Position numbers and translations under genes: made by a program. Source: Lysobacter enzymogenes (GTDB lineage Bacteria > Pseudomonadota > Gammaproteobacteria > Xanthomonadales > Xanthomonadaceae). Taken from it: a DNA stretch of 64,000 bases. Each line of letters opens with the position of its first letter. Positions within the stretch are counted from its first letter, which is position 1. The notes under the pieces were generated by a model. The model saw nothing but the letters and a program-made list of their open reading frames with translations, ran no database searches and had not been told where the DNA came from. Of the stretch, positions 15,999 through 25,262 are shown in pieces. The stretch spans positions 4,433,001 to 4,497,000 of the forward strand of contig NZ_CP067395.1 of NCBI RefSeq assembly GCF_017355525.1, written 5' to 3'.

Positions 15999-17489
15999 TC
16001 ACATCCGCACGATCGCCGCGGTCATCAGCGCCGCGGTCGCCAGGCTCAACAGGAAGAAATACGCGCAGCCGATCAGGGTGTAGCGCAGCAGCGTCAACGG
16101 CCAGCCGTTGCCGTAGACGCGCTTTTCCATCAGCAGCAGATAGATCGGCATCCACGTCCACAACAGGCCGATGCCCAGGCCCTTGAGCCAGACGAAGCCG
16201 GCCCAGTGCGGCGCGATCGCGTCGCCGAGCAGCATCAGCACGAACATCGCCAACAGCGCCAGGCACAGGTAGATGTGGCTGTACAACGCCACCACCAGAT
16301 GCTCGAGGTAGCCGCGGCCGGAGCCGACGTAGGCGATCTTCAGCAGCAAGGCGAAGATCGGCACCATCAGGAACAGCGCCGACGGAATCGCGCCGATCAG
16401 GGCGTGGATGTACAACGCCGGATCCTTGCTGGCGCGCTGGAAGTTGGCCTCGCCCTTGCCGACCTGGCGGTTGAGCCAGTCGTTGGCGAACTGCGGCCAC
16501 CACTCGACCTTGAGCGGATTGGTCTTGGGATCCCAGGGCCGGCCGTTGAACGACAGCGGGCCGTCGTCGTCGTCGCATTCGACCTCGCCGTAGCGCTGGC
16601 GGTCGGCCGCGCGCAGCTCGGCGCCTTCGCTGCGGCCGGCGTGGGCGACCTGCAACTCGGCGGCGCGGCAGCCGGCGGCGTGATTGGCCTGGCGGATCAG
16701 CCCGGCGTAGTCGGAGGACTGACGCGTCTGCGCCGAGGCGGCGTCGCGCTGCGCCTGGACCGCGGCGATGCGCGCATCGCGCAGGCGTTCGAGCTCGGCC
16801 AGGTTCGCGGCCGCTTCCAGCGAGCCCTCGCGCGGCTTGGCGGCCAGGCGCTCGCCTTCGGCGCGCTGCTCGGCGACCTGCTGCGCGTCCAGCCCCTGCA
16901 ACGCGCGCAAGGCTTCGATGCGCTTGTCGGCCTGGCGCTCGACCGAGACGATCGACGCCTCGATGGTGTCGCGCGCCACCGGCGCGGCCGCGGCGGCGGT
17001 GCGCAGCTCGCCGACGATGCGCGCGCGCAGTTCCTCGACCTCGGCGACGCTTTCGGCGGCGCGCATCTGCTTCTTGACGTTGCCCAGGCGCACGGTGGTG
17101 CGCTGCGCGGTGTCGATGTCGAAGTGGGTGTTGCTCTCGACGTGGATCGCGAACTGGGCGACGAAGAAGGTCACCACCGACACGATCACGAACAGCCGCA
17201 GCGGCGGGATGTAGCGCACGCGCCGGCCGGCCAGGTATTCGCGGGCGACTTTGCCCGGAGACAGCAGATCGCGCAAAGTGCGGAACACGCGGCCGTCGAG
17301 GTGCCAGAACGACTCGAACACTTCCTCCAGCGCGTGGCCGAGGTTGCGCACCGGGTTGTGCACCGATTGGCCGCAGGCGTGGCAGTAATGGCCGTGCAGC
17401 TCGGCCTGGCAGTTTTCGCAGTGGCTGGGATGCCCGTCGTGGCCGTGGCCGTCCGACGCAGCCGCCCTGGCTTCAGTGGATGCGCTCAT
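15999..17489 (-). CDS. DUF3667 membrane protein with N-terminal zinc ribbon
   Basis: 496 residues. A His/Asp-rich start leads into a four-cysteine ribbon (CENCQAELHGHYCHACGQ), then the DUF3667 signature (LRDLLSPGKVAREYLAGRRV, RYIPPLRLFVIVSVVTFFVA). A long Ala/Glu/Arg-rich coiled-coil-like insertion (about residues 140-280) separates the first membrane helix from a C-terminal group of three or four helices. DUF3667 proteins are inner-membrane proteins of unknown role. It is divergent from the MATE pump gene. Confidence 0.82.
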   Translation of the reverse strand: MSASTEARAAASDGHGHDGHPSHCENCQAELHGHYCHACGQSVHNPVRNLGHALEEVFESFWHLDGRVFRTLRDLLSPGKVAREYLAGRRVRYIPPLRLFVIVSVVTFFVAQFAIHVESNTHFDIDTAQRTTVRLGNVKKQMRAAESVAEVEELRARIVGELRTAAAAAPVARDTIEASIVSVERQADKRIEALRALQGLDAQQVAEQRAEGERLAAKPREGSLEAAANLAELERLRDARIAAVQAQRDAASAQTRQSSDYAGLIRQANHAAGCRAAELQVAHAGRSEGAELRAADRQRYGEVECDDDDGPLSFNGRPWDPKTNPLKVEWWPQFANDWLNRQVGKGEANFQRASKDPALYIHALIGAIPSALFLMVPIFALLLKIAYVGSGRGYLEHLVVALYSHIYLCLALLAMFVLMLLGDAIAPHWAGFVWLKGLGIGLLWTWMPIYLLLMEKRVYGNGWPLTLLRYTLIGCAYFFLLSLATAALMTAAIVRM

Positions 17490-17607
17490 GTGTCGAGAAA
17501 CGAGGCTCCCCGGCCTTCACTTTCGAGCGGGTAAGATAGCCGTCCGCCGCGACCCGGCGCCAGCGCCCCGACCGGATGCGCGGCCGCAGTCGCCGTTGGT
17601 TCCCCCC

Positions 17608-19029
17608 ATGTCTGCGTCGTCCCCCTCCGTTTCGAGCCCCGGCCTGGCCCGGGAAATCCGCACTACTCTCGTCCTGGCCGCGCCGCTGGTCGCCGGCCAC
17701 GTCTCCACCGGCCTGATCGGCTTCGTCGACAACACCCTGGCCGGCCACCACAGCACCACCACGTTGGCGTCGGTGACCATCGGCACCGCGTTGTGGTGGC
17801 TGCCGATGATGGTTCCGATCGGCACCCTGCTGTCGGTGCCGCCGTCGGTGTCGCAGCTCGAAGGCGCCGGCCGCCGCGGCGAAATCGGCGCGCTGTTCCG
17901 CCAGGCGCTGTGGATGGCGCTGTTGCTGAGCGTGTTCCTGTTCGCGTTCCTGACCCTGATCCCGCACGCGCTGCCGGCGATGGGCATCGCCCCGACCATC
18001 GTTCCGGGCGCGCGCGAGTTCCTGCACGGCATCCGCTGGGGCGTGCCCGCGCTGACCCTGTTCTTCTGCATGCGCTACCTCAGCGAAGGCCTGCACTGGA
18101 CTCTGCCGACCATGCTGCTCAGCGCCGGCGGCCTGCTGGTGCTGCTGCCGCTGGGCTATGTGCTGACCTTCGGCAAGTTCGGCCTGCCGGACATGGGCGC
18201 CGGCGGCCTCGGCATCGCCTCGGCGGCGATGCTGTGGGTGCAGGCGATCGGCTTCTTCATCGTGCTGCGCAACGCCAAGCGTTTCGCCGACCTGCGCCTG
18301 TTCGAGCGTTTCGACAAGCCGCATTGGCCGACCATCCGCGGCCTGCTCGCGACCGGTTTGCCGATCGGCGTGACCGTGCTGATGGAAGGCAGCTTGTTCA
18401 TCGTCACCGCGCTGCTGATCGGGCGCCTGGGCGAAGTGCCGGCCTCGGCGCACCAGATCGCGATCAATCTGTCGGCGCTGTGCTTCATGGTGCCGATGGG
18501 GCTGGCCGAGGCGACCACGGTGCGGGTCGGCCACGCGCTCGGCCGGCGCGACTACGCCGGCGTGCGCCGCGCCGGTTTCGCCGGCTACGCCATCGTCCTG
18601 TGCACCCAGTTGCTCTCCGGCATCCTGCTGCTGAGCGCGAACGAGTGGCTGGTCGGCTTCTACACCAGCGACATGGCGGTGGTGTCGCTGGCCGCCTCGC
18701 TGCTGCTGTATTCGGCGATGTTCCAGTTCCCCGACGGCATCCAGGTGCTGTCGGCCGGCGCCTTGCGCGGGCTCAAGGACACCCGCGTGCCGATGATCCT
18801 GGCGGCGCTGGCGTACTGGGGCGTGGGCATGCCGATCGGCGCCGGCCTCGGCCTGGGCCTGGGCTGGGGCCCGAAGGGCATGTGGATCGGCCTGATCGCC
18901 GGCCTGACCGTCGCCGCGGTGCTGCTGAGCAGCCGCTTCCTGCGTTCCAGCCAGCCCGAGCGGCTGGCCGAGCGGATGGCGCGGGAACGGCCGCACGAAG
19001 TCGACCCGCACGAGACCGGCTGCACCTGA
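17608..19029 (+). CDS. MATE-family multidrug/Na+ efflux protein (NorM-like)
   Basis: 473 residues from the ATG at 17608, chosen because the upstream in-frame extension is not membrane-like. It has about 12 predicted transmembrane helices in two homologous halves, with family features AAPLVAGHVSTGLIGFVDNT in helix 1, ASVTIGTALWWLPMMVPIGT, and ALRGLKDTRVPMILAALAYW near the C-terminus. MATE proteins exchange Na+ or H+ for organic cations and drugs across the inner membrane. The substrate cannot be inferred. Confidence 0.93.
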   Translation: MSASSPSVSSPGLAREIRTTLVLAAPLVAGHVSTGLIGFVDNTLAGHHSTTTLASVTIGTALWWLPMMVPIGTLLSVPPSVSQLEGAGRRGEIGALFRQALWMALLLSVFLFAFLTLIPHALPAMGIAPTIVPGAREFLHGIRWGVPALTLFFCMRYLSEGLHWTLPTMLLSAGGLLVLLPLGYVLTFGKFGLPDMGAGGLGIASAAMLWVQAIGFFIVLRNAKRFADLRLFERFDKPHWPTIRGLLATGLPIGVTVLMEGSLFIVTALLIGRLGEVPASAHQIAINLSALCFMVPMGLAEATTVRVGHALGRRDYAGVRRAGFAGYAIVLCTQLLSGILLLSANEWLVGFYTSDMAVVSLAASLLLYSAMFQFPDGIQVLSAGALRGLKDTRVPMILAALAYWGVGMPIGAGLGLGLGWGPKGMWIGLIAGLTVAAVLLSSRFLRSSQPERLAERMARERPHEVDPHETGCT

Positions 19030-19040
19030 ACCTGGGCGCG

Positions 19041-19060
19041 CGCGGGCCGGCCGGCCCGCG
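19041..19060. repeat. Perfect 20-bp palindrome between MATE gene and sppA
   Basis: CGCGGGCCGG followed directly by CCGGCCCGCG, 12 bp after the MATE stop codon. There is no spacer and no T tract, so it is a poor intrinsic terminator. It may act as a transcript 3'-end barrier or protein-binding site. Confidence 0.5.
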
Positions 19061-19186
19061 GAGCGTTGCGCAGATGAACGGATTGCGGCCAAAACACAAC
19101 ATTTCGACCACCCTACGTTACGAATGGCGGGTGAAACCCGGCCCCGCGCCGGGTTAGTCTGAGCCGGTACACACGGAGCCTGTGCA

Positions 19187-21073
19187 ATGAACGAAACCCT
19201 CCCACGTCGCGGGCCGCTGGCCCGTTTCTTCGTTGGCGTCTGGGACACGATGAACTTCACCCGCCGGTTGATCTTCAACCTGGTGTTCTTCGGGTTCGTA
19301 CTGATCGTCTTCATCGCGATGCTGTTCGGCGGCAACACCAAGCCGTTCCAGGACCGCACCACCCTGGTGATCGCGCCGGAAGGCGCGCTGGTCGAGCAAT
19401 ACAGCTCCGACCCGGCCTCGCGCGCGCTCAACCGCGCGCTCGGCGACAAGAATCCGGAAGTGCAGCTGCGCGACATCGTGCGCGCGCTCGACGCGGCCAA
19501 GGACGACAAGCGCATCGAGCGCGTGGTGCTGCGCCTGGACAAGCTCCAGGCCAGCGGCATGGCCGGCCTGCGCGAAGTCGCCGCCGCGGTCGCGCGGGTG
19601 CGCGCGGCCAAGAAGGAAGTCATCGCCTTCGCCGAAGCCATGGACCAGAAGCAGTACCTCATCGCCGCGCAGGCCAACGAGGTCTACCTGGATCCGATGG
19701 GCGGGATGATGCTCGAAGGCCTGGGCCGCTACCGCCTGTACTACCGCCAGCTGCTGCAGGAAAAGCTCGGCGTGGACGTGCACCTGTTCCGGGTCGGCGA
19801 GTTCAAGTCGGCGGCCGAGCCGTACATCCTCGACGCGGCCTCGGAGGAATCCAAGACCGCCGACCTGTTCTGGATGAACGACCTGTGGCAGCGCTACCTC
19901 GGCGACGTGGCCAAGGCGCGCAAGCTCGACCCGAACGCGCTCAACGCGGCGATCGACGAGATGCCGGCGCGGCTGGACGCGGTCAAGGGCGACCTCGGCA
20001 AGTACGCGCTCGGCCTGAAGCTGGTGGACGGGCTGAAGACGCGCGAGGAGGTCGATCAGATCCTGACCAAGCGCGGCGTCGCCGACGAGGACGCCGACGG
20101 CGGCTTCCGCCAGATCGCGATGGACGCCTACCTGTTCAACCTCGACCGCCTGAGCAACCCGGCCGACAGCCGTCCGCAGGTCGCCATCGTCGTGGCCGAG
20201 GGCGAGATCAGCGGCGGCGAGCAGCCGCCGGGCACGGTCGGCGGCGTGTCGACCGCGGCGCTGCTGCGCGAGGCGCGCGACGACGACAACGTCAAGGCGC
20301 TGGTGCTGCGGGTCAACTCGCCGGGCGGCGAAGTGTTCGCCTCCGAGCAGATCCGCCGCGAGATCGTCGGCCTCAAGGCCGCCGGCAAGCCGGTGGTGGT
20401 GTCGATGGGCAACCTGGCGGCGTCGGGCGGTTACTGGATCTCGATGAACGCCGACCGCATCTACGCCGATCCTTCGACCATCACCGGTTCGATCGGCATC
20501 TTCGGCCTGATTCCGACCGTGCCGCGCGCGCTGGAGAAGATCGGCGTGCGTTCCGACGGCGTCGGCACCACCCGCTTCGCCGGTTCCTACGACATCACCC
20601 GGCCGCTGACGCCGGAAGTCGGCCAGATCATCCAGACCATCATCAACAAGGGCTATGCCGACTTCACCGGCCGCGTCGCCGAGGCGCGCAAGAAGCCGGT
20701 GGCCGACGTCGACGCGGTCGCGCGCGGCCGCGTGTGGAGCGGCGCGCAGGCCAAGGAACGCGGTCTGGTCGACGAACTCGGCGGCCTGCAGGCGGCGATC
20801 GACGACGTCGCCCAGCGCGCCAAGCTGGGCAAGGCCGATGCGTTCCGGGTGCGCTACGTGGAGAAGGCGACGACGCCGTTCGAACGCTTCTTCGCCAGCT
20901 TCGCCGGCAGCGGCGCCGGCGCGATGGTGCTGGGCCATTCCGACCTCGCCCGCAGCCTGCTGCTCAAGGCCGTGCCGCAGGCGGCCGCGGATCTGCGCTT
21001 CGTCGAGAACGCGACTTCGCCGACCAACGGTTCGCCGGTGAAGGCGGTGGCGTACTGCTTCTGCACGCTGTAA
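19187..21073 (+). CDS. sppA: Signal peptide peptidase SppA, 67K type
   Basis: A 628-residue inner-membrane serine protease that degrades cleaved signal peptides. One N-terminal membrane helix (LIFNLVFFGFVLIVFIAMLF) anchors two tandem S49 domains. The catalytic lysine of the family should be Lys207 in FRVGEFKSAAEPYI, and the nucleophile Ser413 in SMGNLAASGGYWIS. The length matches the E. coli-type long form (618). ACGGAG lies upstream of the ATG, and a strong terminator follows. Confidence 0.95.
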   Translation: MNETLPRRGPLARFFVGVWDTMNFTRRLIFNLVFFGFVLIVFIAMLFGGNTKPFQDRTTLVIAPEGALVEQYSSDPASRALNRALGDKNPEVQLRDIVRALDAAKDDKRIERVVLRLDKLQASGMAGLREVAAAVARVRAAKKEVIAFAEAMDQKQYLIAAQANEVYLDPMGGMMLEGLGRYRLYYRQLLQEKLGVDVHLFRVGEFKSAAEPYILDAASEESKTADLFWMNDLWQRYLGDVAKARKLDPNALNAAIDEMPARLDAVKGDLGKYALGLKLVDGLKTREEVDQILTKRGVADEDADGGFRQIAMDAYLFNLDRLSNPADSRPQVAIVVAEGEISGGEQPPGTVGGVSTAALLREARDDDNVKALVLRVNSPGGEVFASEQIRREIVGLKAAGKPVVVSMGNLAASGGYWISMNADRIYADPSTITGSIGIFGLIPTVPRALEKIGVRSDGVGTTRFAGSYDITRPLTPEVGQIIQTIINKGYADFTGRVAEARKKPVADVDAVARGRVWSGAQAKERGLVDELGGLQAAIDDVAQRAKLGKADAFRVRYVEKATTPFERFFASFAGSGAGAMVLGHSDLARSLLLKAVPQAAADLRFVENATSPTNGSPVKAVAYCFCTL

Positions 21074-21112
21074 ACCGCGCGGCCGGCGCCCGGCGCCGGT
21101 TCGGGTAAAACG

Positions 21113-21148
21113 AAAACGCCGCGTCGGATCCGATGCGGCGTTTTCCGT
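21113..21148 (+). terminator. Terminator of sppA
   Basis: AAAACGCCGC pairs with GCGGCGTTTT around an inner TCGGATCCGA palindrome, giving a stem of up to 16 bp that ends in a T-rich run. It is located 40 bp after the sppA stop. Confidence 0.88.
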
Positions 21149-21225
21149 TTGCGCGACGGGTCGCGGCGGAGCGCGAAACATCGGGCCTTCAGGCCCGACG
21201 CTTTCCGCTCAGGAGAGACGAAACC

Positions 21226-21450
21226 TCAACCGCCCTGCGCCTCGACCGCATCGCGCGTCTGCTGCGCGCCCTGATCGACGCTGTGCTCCACGCCCTTGGC
21301 TTCCTGGATCGGTTTCTGGATCGCATCGCGCATCTGCGTGGCCTGCGGATCCACCGGCCGTTCCTTCTCCGGCGGCTGCGGTTTGGAACAGGCCGCGATT
21401 GCGGCGATCGACACGGCGCAGGCCAGGGCGGCGGCAAGGCGAGACTTCAT
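21226..21450 (-). CDS. Small predicted lipoprotein
   Basis: 74 residues from the ATG at 21450, with GAGAGGATG upstream. The N-terminus ([17 protein letters not shown], then SKPQPPEK) is a classic lipoprotein signal. The mature 50 residues are charged, Gln-rich and helical ([20 protein letters not shown]). They resemble small envelope lipoproteins of unknown role. It is monocistronic, lying between sppA and the dehydrogenase gene. Confidence 0.75.
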   Translation of the reverse strand: MKSRLAAALACAVSIAAIAACSKPQPPEKERPVDPQATQMRDAIQKPIQEAKGVEHSVDQGAQQTRDAVEAQGG

Positions 21451-21565
21451 CGCGGCATCCTCTCGACAGGTTGGCCGGTATGCTACGCCGGTCGCGCGCC
21501 GCGCGCGCGGCGGCTTCTACATCACCCGCACACCGCAACCCGCAACGACCGTACCGGAGGCACCG

Positions 21566-22342
21566 ATGGACCCCAAACGTTGGCGATTGGACGGGCAGAT
21601 CGCCCTGGTCACCGGCGGCAGTGCCGGCATCGGCCGGGCGATCGCGCGCGAGCTGCTGGGCTTCGGCGCCGACGTGCTGCTGGCCGCGCGCGACGCGGCC
21701 GCGCTGGAGTCGGCGCGCGCCGAGCTGATCGAAGACTTCCCCGACCGCGAAGTGCAGGGCTTCGTCGCCGACGTCGCCGACGACGAGCAACGGCGCGAGC
21801 TGCTGGACTGGGTCGAGGACTTCGGCGAAGGCCTGCACATCCTGGTCAACAACGCCGGCGGCAACCTCAGCAAGCCGACCAACGACTACACCGAGGACGA
21901 GTGGCGGCAGGTGTTCGAGATCAACCTGTTCTCCGCGTTCGAACTCTCGCGCTACGCGCATGCGCTGCTGACCCGCCACGCCGCCTCGTGCATCGTCAAC
22001 GTCGGCAGCGTGTCCGGCACGACCGCGGTGCGCACCGGCTCGCCGTACGGCATGAGCAAGGCGGCGATGCACCAGATGACCCGCAACCTGGCGGTGGAGT
22101 GGGCCGAGGACGGCATCCGCGTCAACGCGGTGGCGCCGTGGTACATCCGCACCCGCCGCACCTCCGACAAGCTGGCCGATCCGGACTACCTCGACGAAGT
22201 GCTGCTGCGCACCCCGGCCGGGCGCATCGGCGAGCCGGAGGAAGTCGCCGCGGCGGTCGCGTTCCTGTGCCTGCCGGCGGCGGGCTACATCACCGGCGAA
22301 TGCATCGCGGTCGACGGCGGGTTCTTGCGTTACGGGTTTTGA
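21566..22342 (+). CDS. Short-chain dehydrogenase/reductase, tropinone-reductase-like
   Basis: 258 residues from the ATG at 21566 behind CCGGAGG. Classical SDR marks are the cofactor loop [17 protein letters not shown], and the catalytic Ser/Tyr/Lys in [20 protein letters not shown]. The C-terminus has [31 protein letters not shown] after strand 2 suggests NADP(H) preference. The sequence resembles the group annotated as tropinone reductases, which in bacteria are oxidoreductases of unknown substrate. Confidence 0.92.
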   Translation: MDPKRWRLDGQIALVTGGSAGIGRAIARELLGFGADVLLAARDAAALESARAELIEDFPDREVQGFVADVADDEQRRELLDWVEDFGEGLHILVNNAGGNLSKPTNDYTEDEWRQVFEINLFSAFELSRYAHALLTRHAASCIVNVGSVSGTTAVRTGSPYGMSKAAMHQMTRNLAVEWAEDGIRVNAVAPWYIRTRRTSDKLADPDYLDEVLLRTPAGRIGEPEEVAAAVAFLCLPAAGYITGECIAVDGGFLRYGF

Positions 22343-22454
22343 ACGACGCGCCGCGGCGTTCGCGGCGCGATGCCGTAAGCCGGCGCGCTGTCTGCGGCGC
22401 GCCGATTCAAGCCGATCGGCTGTCCAGCCGCGATCGTCCGCGTCGCAGCCGCGC

Positions 22455-23132
22455 TCACTTGCCGCAGGTGCTCTCGACGACGATCCGCTGGATCCGCGCA
22501 TACTCCGCGGCCGAAGCGTCGCGCCCGTCGGCGCGGCCGAAGCGCAGCGCCGACTCGGCTTCGCGCAGGCGCTGTTTCCAGCTCTCGCACAGGCGTTCGT
22601 CGGGGATGCGCTGGCATTGGTCGTCGACCATCTGGCAGGCCACGCCGGCGCCGCTGCCGACGCTGCCCAGGCCCGTGGTCTGCAACGGCGCGCAGCGCTG
22701 CGGCGGCTTGCCGTCGTCGTTGAGGTAGCGGCCGTTGTCGTAGGTGCGGCATTCGAACAGCGCCGGCGGCGGCAGCCGGTCGGCGTCGGCGATCGACGAC
22801 TTCGGCAGCGGCGCGGGCGCGGTCGCCGGCGGCTGCGCCTGCGGCGGGCGCGCCACTTGCGGCAGCTGCGACGACACCGGCGGATGCATCGGCGGCGCAG
22901 CGGGCGCGGGCGAGGAATACTGGCCCGGCCCGGTGATCACCGTCGGCGGCGCCGACGACACCGGCGCGTCCTCGATGACGCGTTTTTCCTGGGTGCTGCC
23001 CTTGGGGCAGGGCGTGTTGTTCTGTACGGTGAGCTGGCCGATCGCGTCGGTGCAGCGATAGATCACCACCTTGCCCTGAGCCTGCGCGCCGCCGGCGGCC
23101 AGCAACAACGCCCACAAACCCCACACGCGCAT
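22455..23132 (-). CDS. DUF4124-like secreted protein, second of a pair
   Basis: 225 residues. The ATG at 23132 shares its A with the TGA of the upstream gene (TGATG), implying translational coupling. The signal peptide ends AAGGAQA|QGK. Then comes a DUF4124-like motif (VVIYRCTDAIGQLTVQNNTP, then CPKGS), a long Pro/Ala linker and a C-terminal part with several cysteines (CQMVDDQCQRIPDERLCESW; end ESTCGK). DUF4124 marks periplasmic proteins of unknown function. It is homologous to the gene above in its N-terminal motif. Confidence 0.75.
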   Translation of the reverse strand: MRVWGLWALLLAAGGAQAQGKVVIYRCTDAIGQLTVQNNTPCPKGSTQEKRVIEDAPVSSAPPTVITGPGQYSSPAPAAPPMHPPVSSQLPQVARPPQAQPPATAPAPLPKSSIADADRLPPPALFECRTYDNGRYLNDDGKPPQRCAPLQTTGLGSVGSGAGVACQMVDDQCQRIPDERLCESWKQRLREAESALRFGRADGRDASAAEYARIQRIVVESTCGK

Positions 23133-23935
23133 CAGTAAGCTCCGCAATCTTCGTTGAGGCGCGCGTCGATGCCGCGCTGTTCGGCGGTGATCGCGTTGCG
23201 CTCGCTCTGCAAGGCGCTGTTGTAGCGGCGGTCGCCTTGCCAGCGCTGGTCGCGCAGCCGCGCGCACACTTCCTGCTGCGGCAGCCGATGGCATTCGTCG
23301 CGCACCAGTTGGTTGTAGTAGCCCGCGTAGCCGTAATAGCCGCCGGGGACGACGTAGCCGCTGTTGCTGGAATACGAGACGTGGCCGTGGCGGCCGCCGA
23401 TGGCGATGCGGGTCGACGAGTCGGCCACGCGCACGCCGGTGTCGATGCGCCCGGCCGGATCGCCCAGGCGCGGCGTCGGCGCGCCGATGCGGCGGCCGAG
23501 CGAGGTGCCTTCGTAATACGGAACGCCGACGTCGACGACCGGCATCATGCGCGGGTTGCCGTCGCCGTTGTCGCTGACGTAGCGGCTGCCGTCGGGGCGC
23601 ACGCAGTCGTACATCGGCTGCGGCGTGCGCACCACCAGGTACTGCGGCGGCGGGTTGCCGGCGCGCGCGGGCTGCGCCGGCGCCGGCGCGGCTTCGAGCG
23701 GACGCGGCGGCGGATCCACCGGCCGCGCCATGCTGACCGTCTGCTGGCGCTGGCCGGCGGCGCAGGGCGTGTCGCGCAGGCTCAGCCGGCCCTGGTCGTC
23801 GGTGCAGCGGTAGATCAGCACGTCGCCAGCGGGCCTGGCCGGCGCGTCGGCGGCCAGGCCCGCACCGCTCGCGAGCAGGCACGCGCCGGCGACAAAGGCG
23901 GCGATGCGGAGACGACGGAGCGGGACGAAGCGCAT
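23132..23935 (-). CDS. DUF4124-like secreted protein, first of a pair
   Basis: 267 residues from the ATG at 23935; an in-frame GTG at 23953 is an alternative, and neither has a clear ribosome-binding site. The signal peptide is followed by the same motif as its partner (VLIYRCTDDQGRLSLRDTPC), a Pro-rich linker, a second copy-like segment (YDCVRPDGSRYVSDNGDGNP), a Gly/Tyr-rich stretch (GYVVPGGYYGYAGYYNQLV) and a helical Cys-containing end. It is probably periplasmic or surface-exposed. Function unknown. Confidence 0.75.
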   Translation of the reverse strand: MRFVPLRRLRIAAFVAGACLLASGAGLAADAPARPAGDVLIYRCTDDQGRLSLRDTPCAAGQRQQTVSMARPVDPPPRPLEAAPAPAQPARAGNPPPQYLVVRTPQPMYDCVRPDGSRYVSDNGDGNPRMMPVVDVGVPYYEGTSLGRRIGAPTPRLGDPAGRIDTGVRVADSSTRIAIGGRHGHVSYSSNSGYVVPGGYYGYAGYYNQLVRDECHRLPQQEVCARLRDQRWQGDRRYNSALQSERNAITAEQRGIDARLNEDCGAY

Positions 23936-23998
23936 GTGCGCATCTTGCGCCACGAATGCGTTAGGGAAAAGCCGCGCCCGGCGCGGTCCGGCGGCGGT

Positions 23999-24433
23999 TC
24001 AGCGCCGCCAGACCAGCACCGCGACGCCGCCGCCGACCAGCAGCAGGCCCAGCCATTCGCGCGGCGACGGCCGTTCGCCGAGAAAGGCCACCGCGAACAG
24101 CGCCGCCAGCACCACGCTGAGCTTGTCGACCGGCGCCACCTGGGCGACCTCGCCGAGCTGCAGGGCGCGGTAGTAGCACAGCCACGAGGCGCCGGTCGCC
24201 AGCCCCGACAGCACCAGGAACAGCAGCGAGCGCGCCGGCAGGCTGCGCGGATCGACCCACTGCCCGGTCAGCGGCACCAGCAGCGCCAGCACCAGCAGGA
24301 TGACGAGGCTGCGCACCAGCGTCGCATAGTCGGCGGAGATGCCGGCGACGCCGACCTTGGCCAACACCGCGGTCAGTGCGGCGAAGACGGCCGAAAGCAG
24401 GGCCCAGATCGACCAGGCCGGAAGGGAGGACAT
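23999..24433 (-). CDS. EamA-family small drug/metabolite transporter, half-size
   Basis: 144 residues with about five transmembrane helices, equal to one EamA repeat (full DMT transporters have two). Typical segments are WALLSAVFAALTAVLAKVGV and the conserved LCYYRALQLGEVAQVAPVDK, followed by LAALFAVAFLGERPSPREWL. Such half-size proteins are thought to work as dimers. The substrate is unknown. It lies 63 bp from the DUF4124 pair on the same strand. Confidence 0.85.
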   Translation of the reverse strand: MSSLPAWSIWALLSAVFAALTAVLAKVGVAGISADYATLVRSLVILLVLALLVPLTGQWVDPRSLPARSLLFLVLSGLATGASWLCYYRALQLGEVAQVAPVDKLSVVLAALFAVAFLGERPSPREWLGLLLVGGGVAVLVWRR

Positions 24434-24619
24434 CGCGCGGCTCCTGAGCGGGTCGACGCGAGCCTGGCACGGCGGCGGTCGCGGCGGTGTCGGAGCGGCG
24501 TGCGCGGGCGCCGCAGGCGCGAGCTGCGCACGCGTGGGCGCGGGATGCGGGCGCGAGGCGCCAGCGCGAGGTACGGGCGCGAAGTGCGGCTGCGAAGCGC
24601 CTACGGCGCGCGCCGCGGC

Positions 24620-25186
24620 TCAGCCGCGCAGCACTTCGCCGGTCAGCGCGACCCGGATCGGCGTCGGCGCGTCCAGTCCGCCGGTTTCGCCTTCGCAGAC
24701 GCCGTCGGCCAGGGCCAGCACGGCGCGGTCGAGTTGGTCGCGGCGGAACGCCGGCGGTTGCCCGGCGAGGTTGGCGCTGGTCGACACCAGCGGCCCGCCG
24801 TGCGCGCGGCACAGCGCGCTGGCCTGCGCGTGCGCGCTGACCCGCACGGCGACGCTGCGGTGCGCGCCGCTGATCCACGCCGGCACCGCCGCGGTCGCCG
24901 GCACCGCCCAGGTGTGCGGGCCGGGCCAGCTCGCGCGCACCGCCTGCGCGCGTTCGGGCGGCAGCGCGTCCCAGTCGACCAGCGCGTCGAGTTGCTCCAG
25001 CGACGCGGCGATCAGGATCACGCCCTTGTCGACCGGCCGCTGCTTGATCGCCAGCAGCCGCAGCACCGCGTCCTGGTCGAACGGATCGCAGCCGATGCCC
25101 CACACCGCTTCGGTCGGATACACCAGCACGCCGCCGCGGGCGAGCGCCGCGGCGGATTGTTCGATGCTCAGGGACGGAGCGGGCAT
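24620..25186 (-). CDS. tsaC: Threonylcarbamoyl-AMP synthase (TsaC/Sua5/YrdC family)
   Basis: 188 residues, the length of single-domain TsaC. The enzyme makes threonylcarbamoyl-AMP from threonine, bicarbonate and ATP for t6A modification of ANN-decoding tRNAs. Family motifs are VYPTEAVWGIGCDPFDQDAV, IKQRPVDKGVILIAAS, the SWPGPHTWAVPA loop, the RVSAHAQ segment and GPLVSTSANLAG. The symbol follows the family. Genomes can carry more than one YrdC-domain protein, so housekeeping status is likely but not proven. Confidence 0.88.
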   Translation of the reverse strand: MPAPSLSIEQSAAALARGGVLVYPTEAVWGIGCDPFDQDAVLRLLAIKQRPVDKGVILIAASLEQLDALVDWDALPPERAQAVRASWPGPHTWAVPATAAVPAWISGAHRSVAVRVSAHAQASALCRAHGGPLVSTSANLAGQPPAFRRDQLDRAVLALADGVCEGETGGLDAPTPIRVALTGEVLRG

Positions 25187-25262
25187 GCGGCGGTCCTGCG
25201 GGAAAAACGCAGTGTCGCACGCGTCGCGGCGGCGCGCAGGGCGCCGCCGCGACGCCGTCGCT

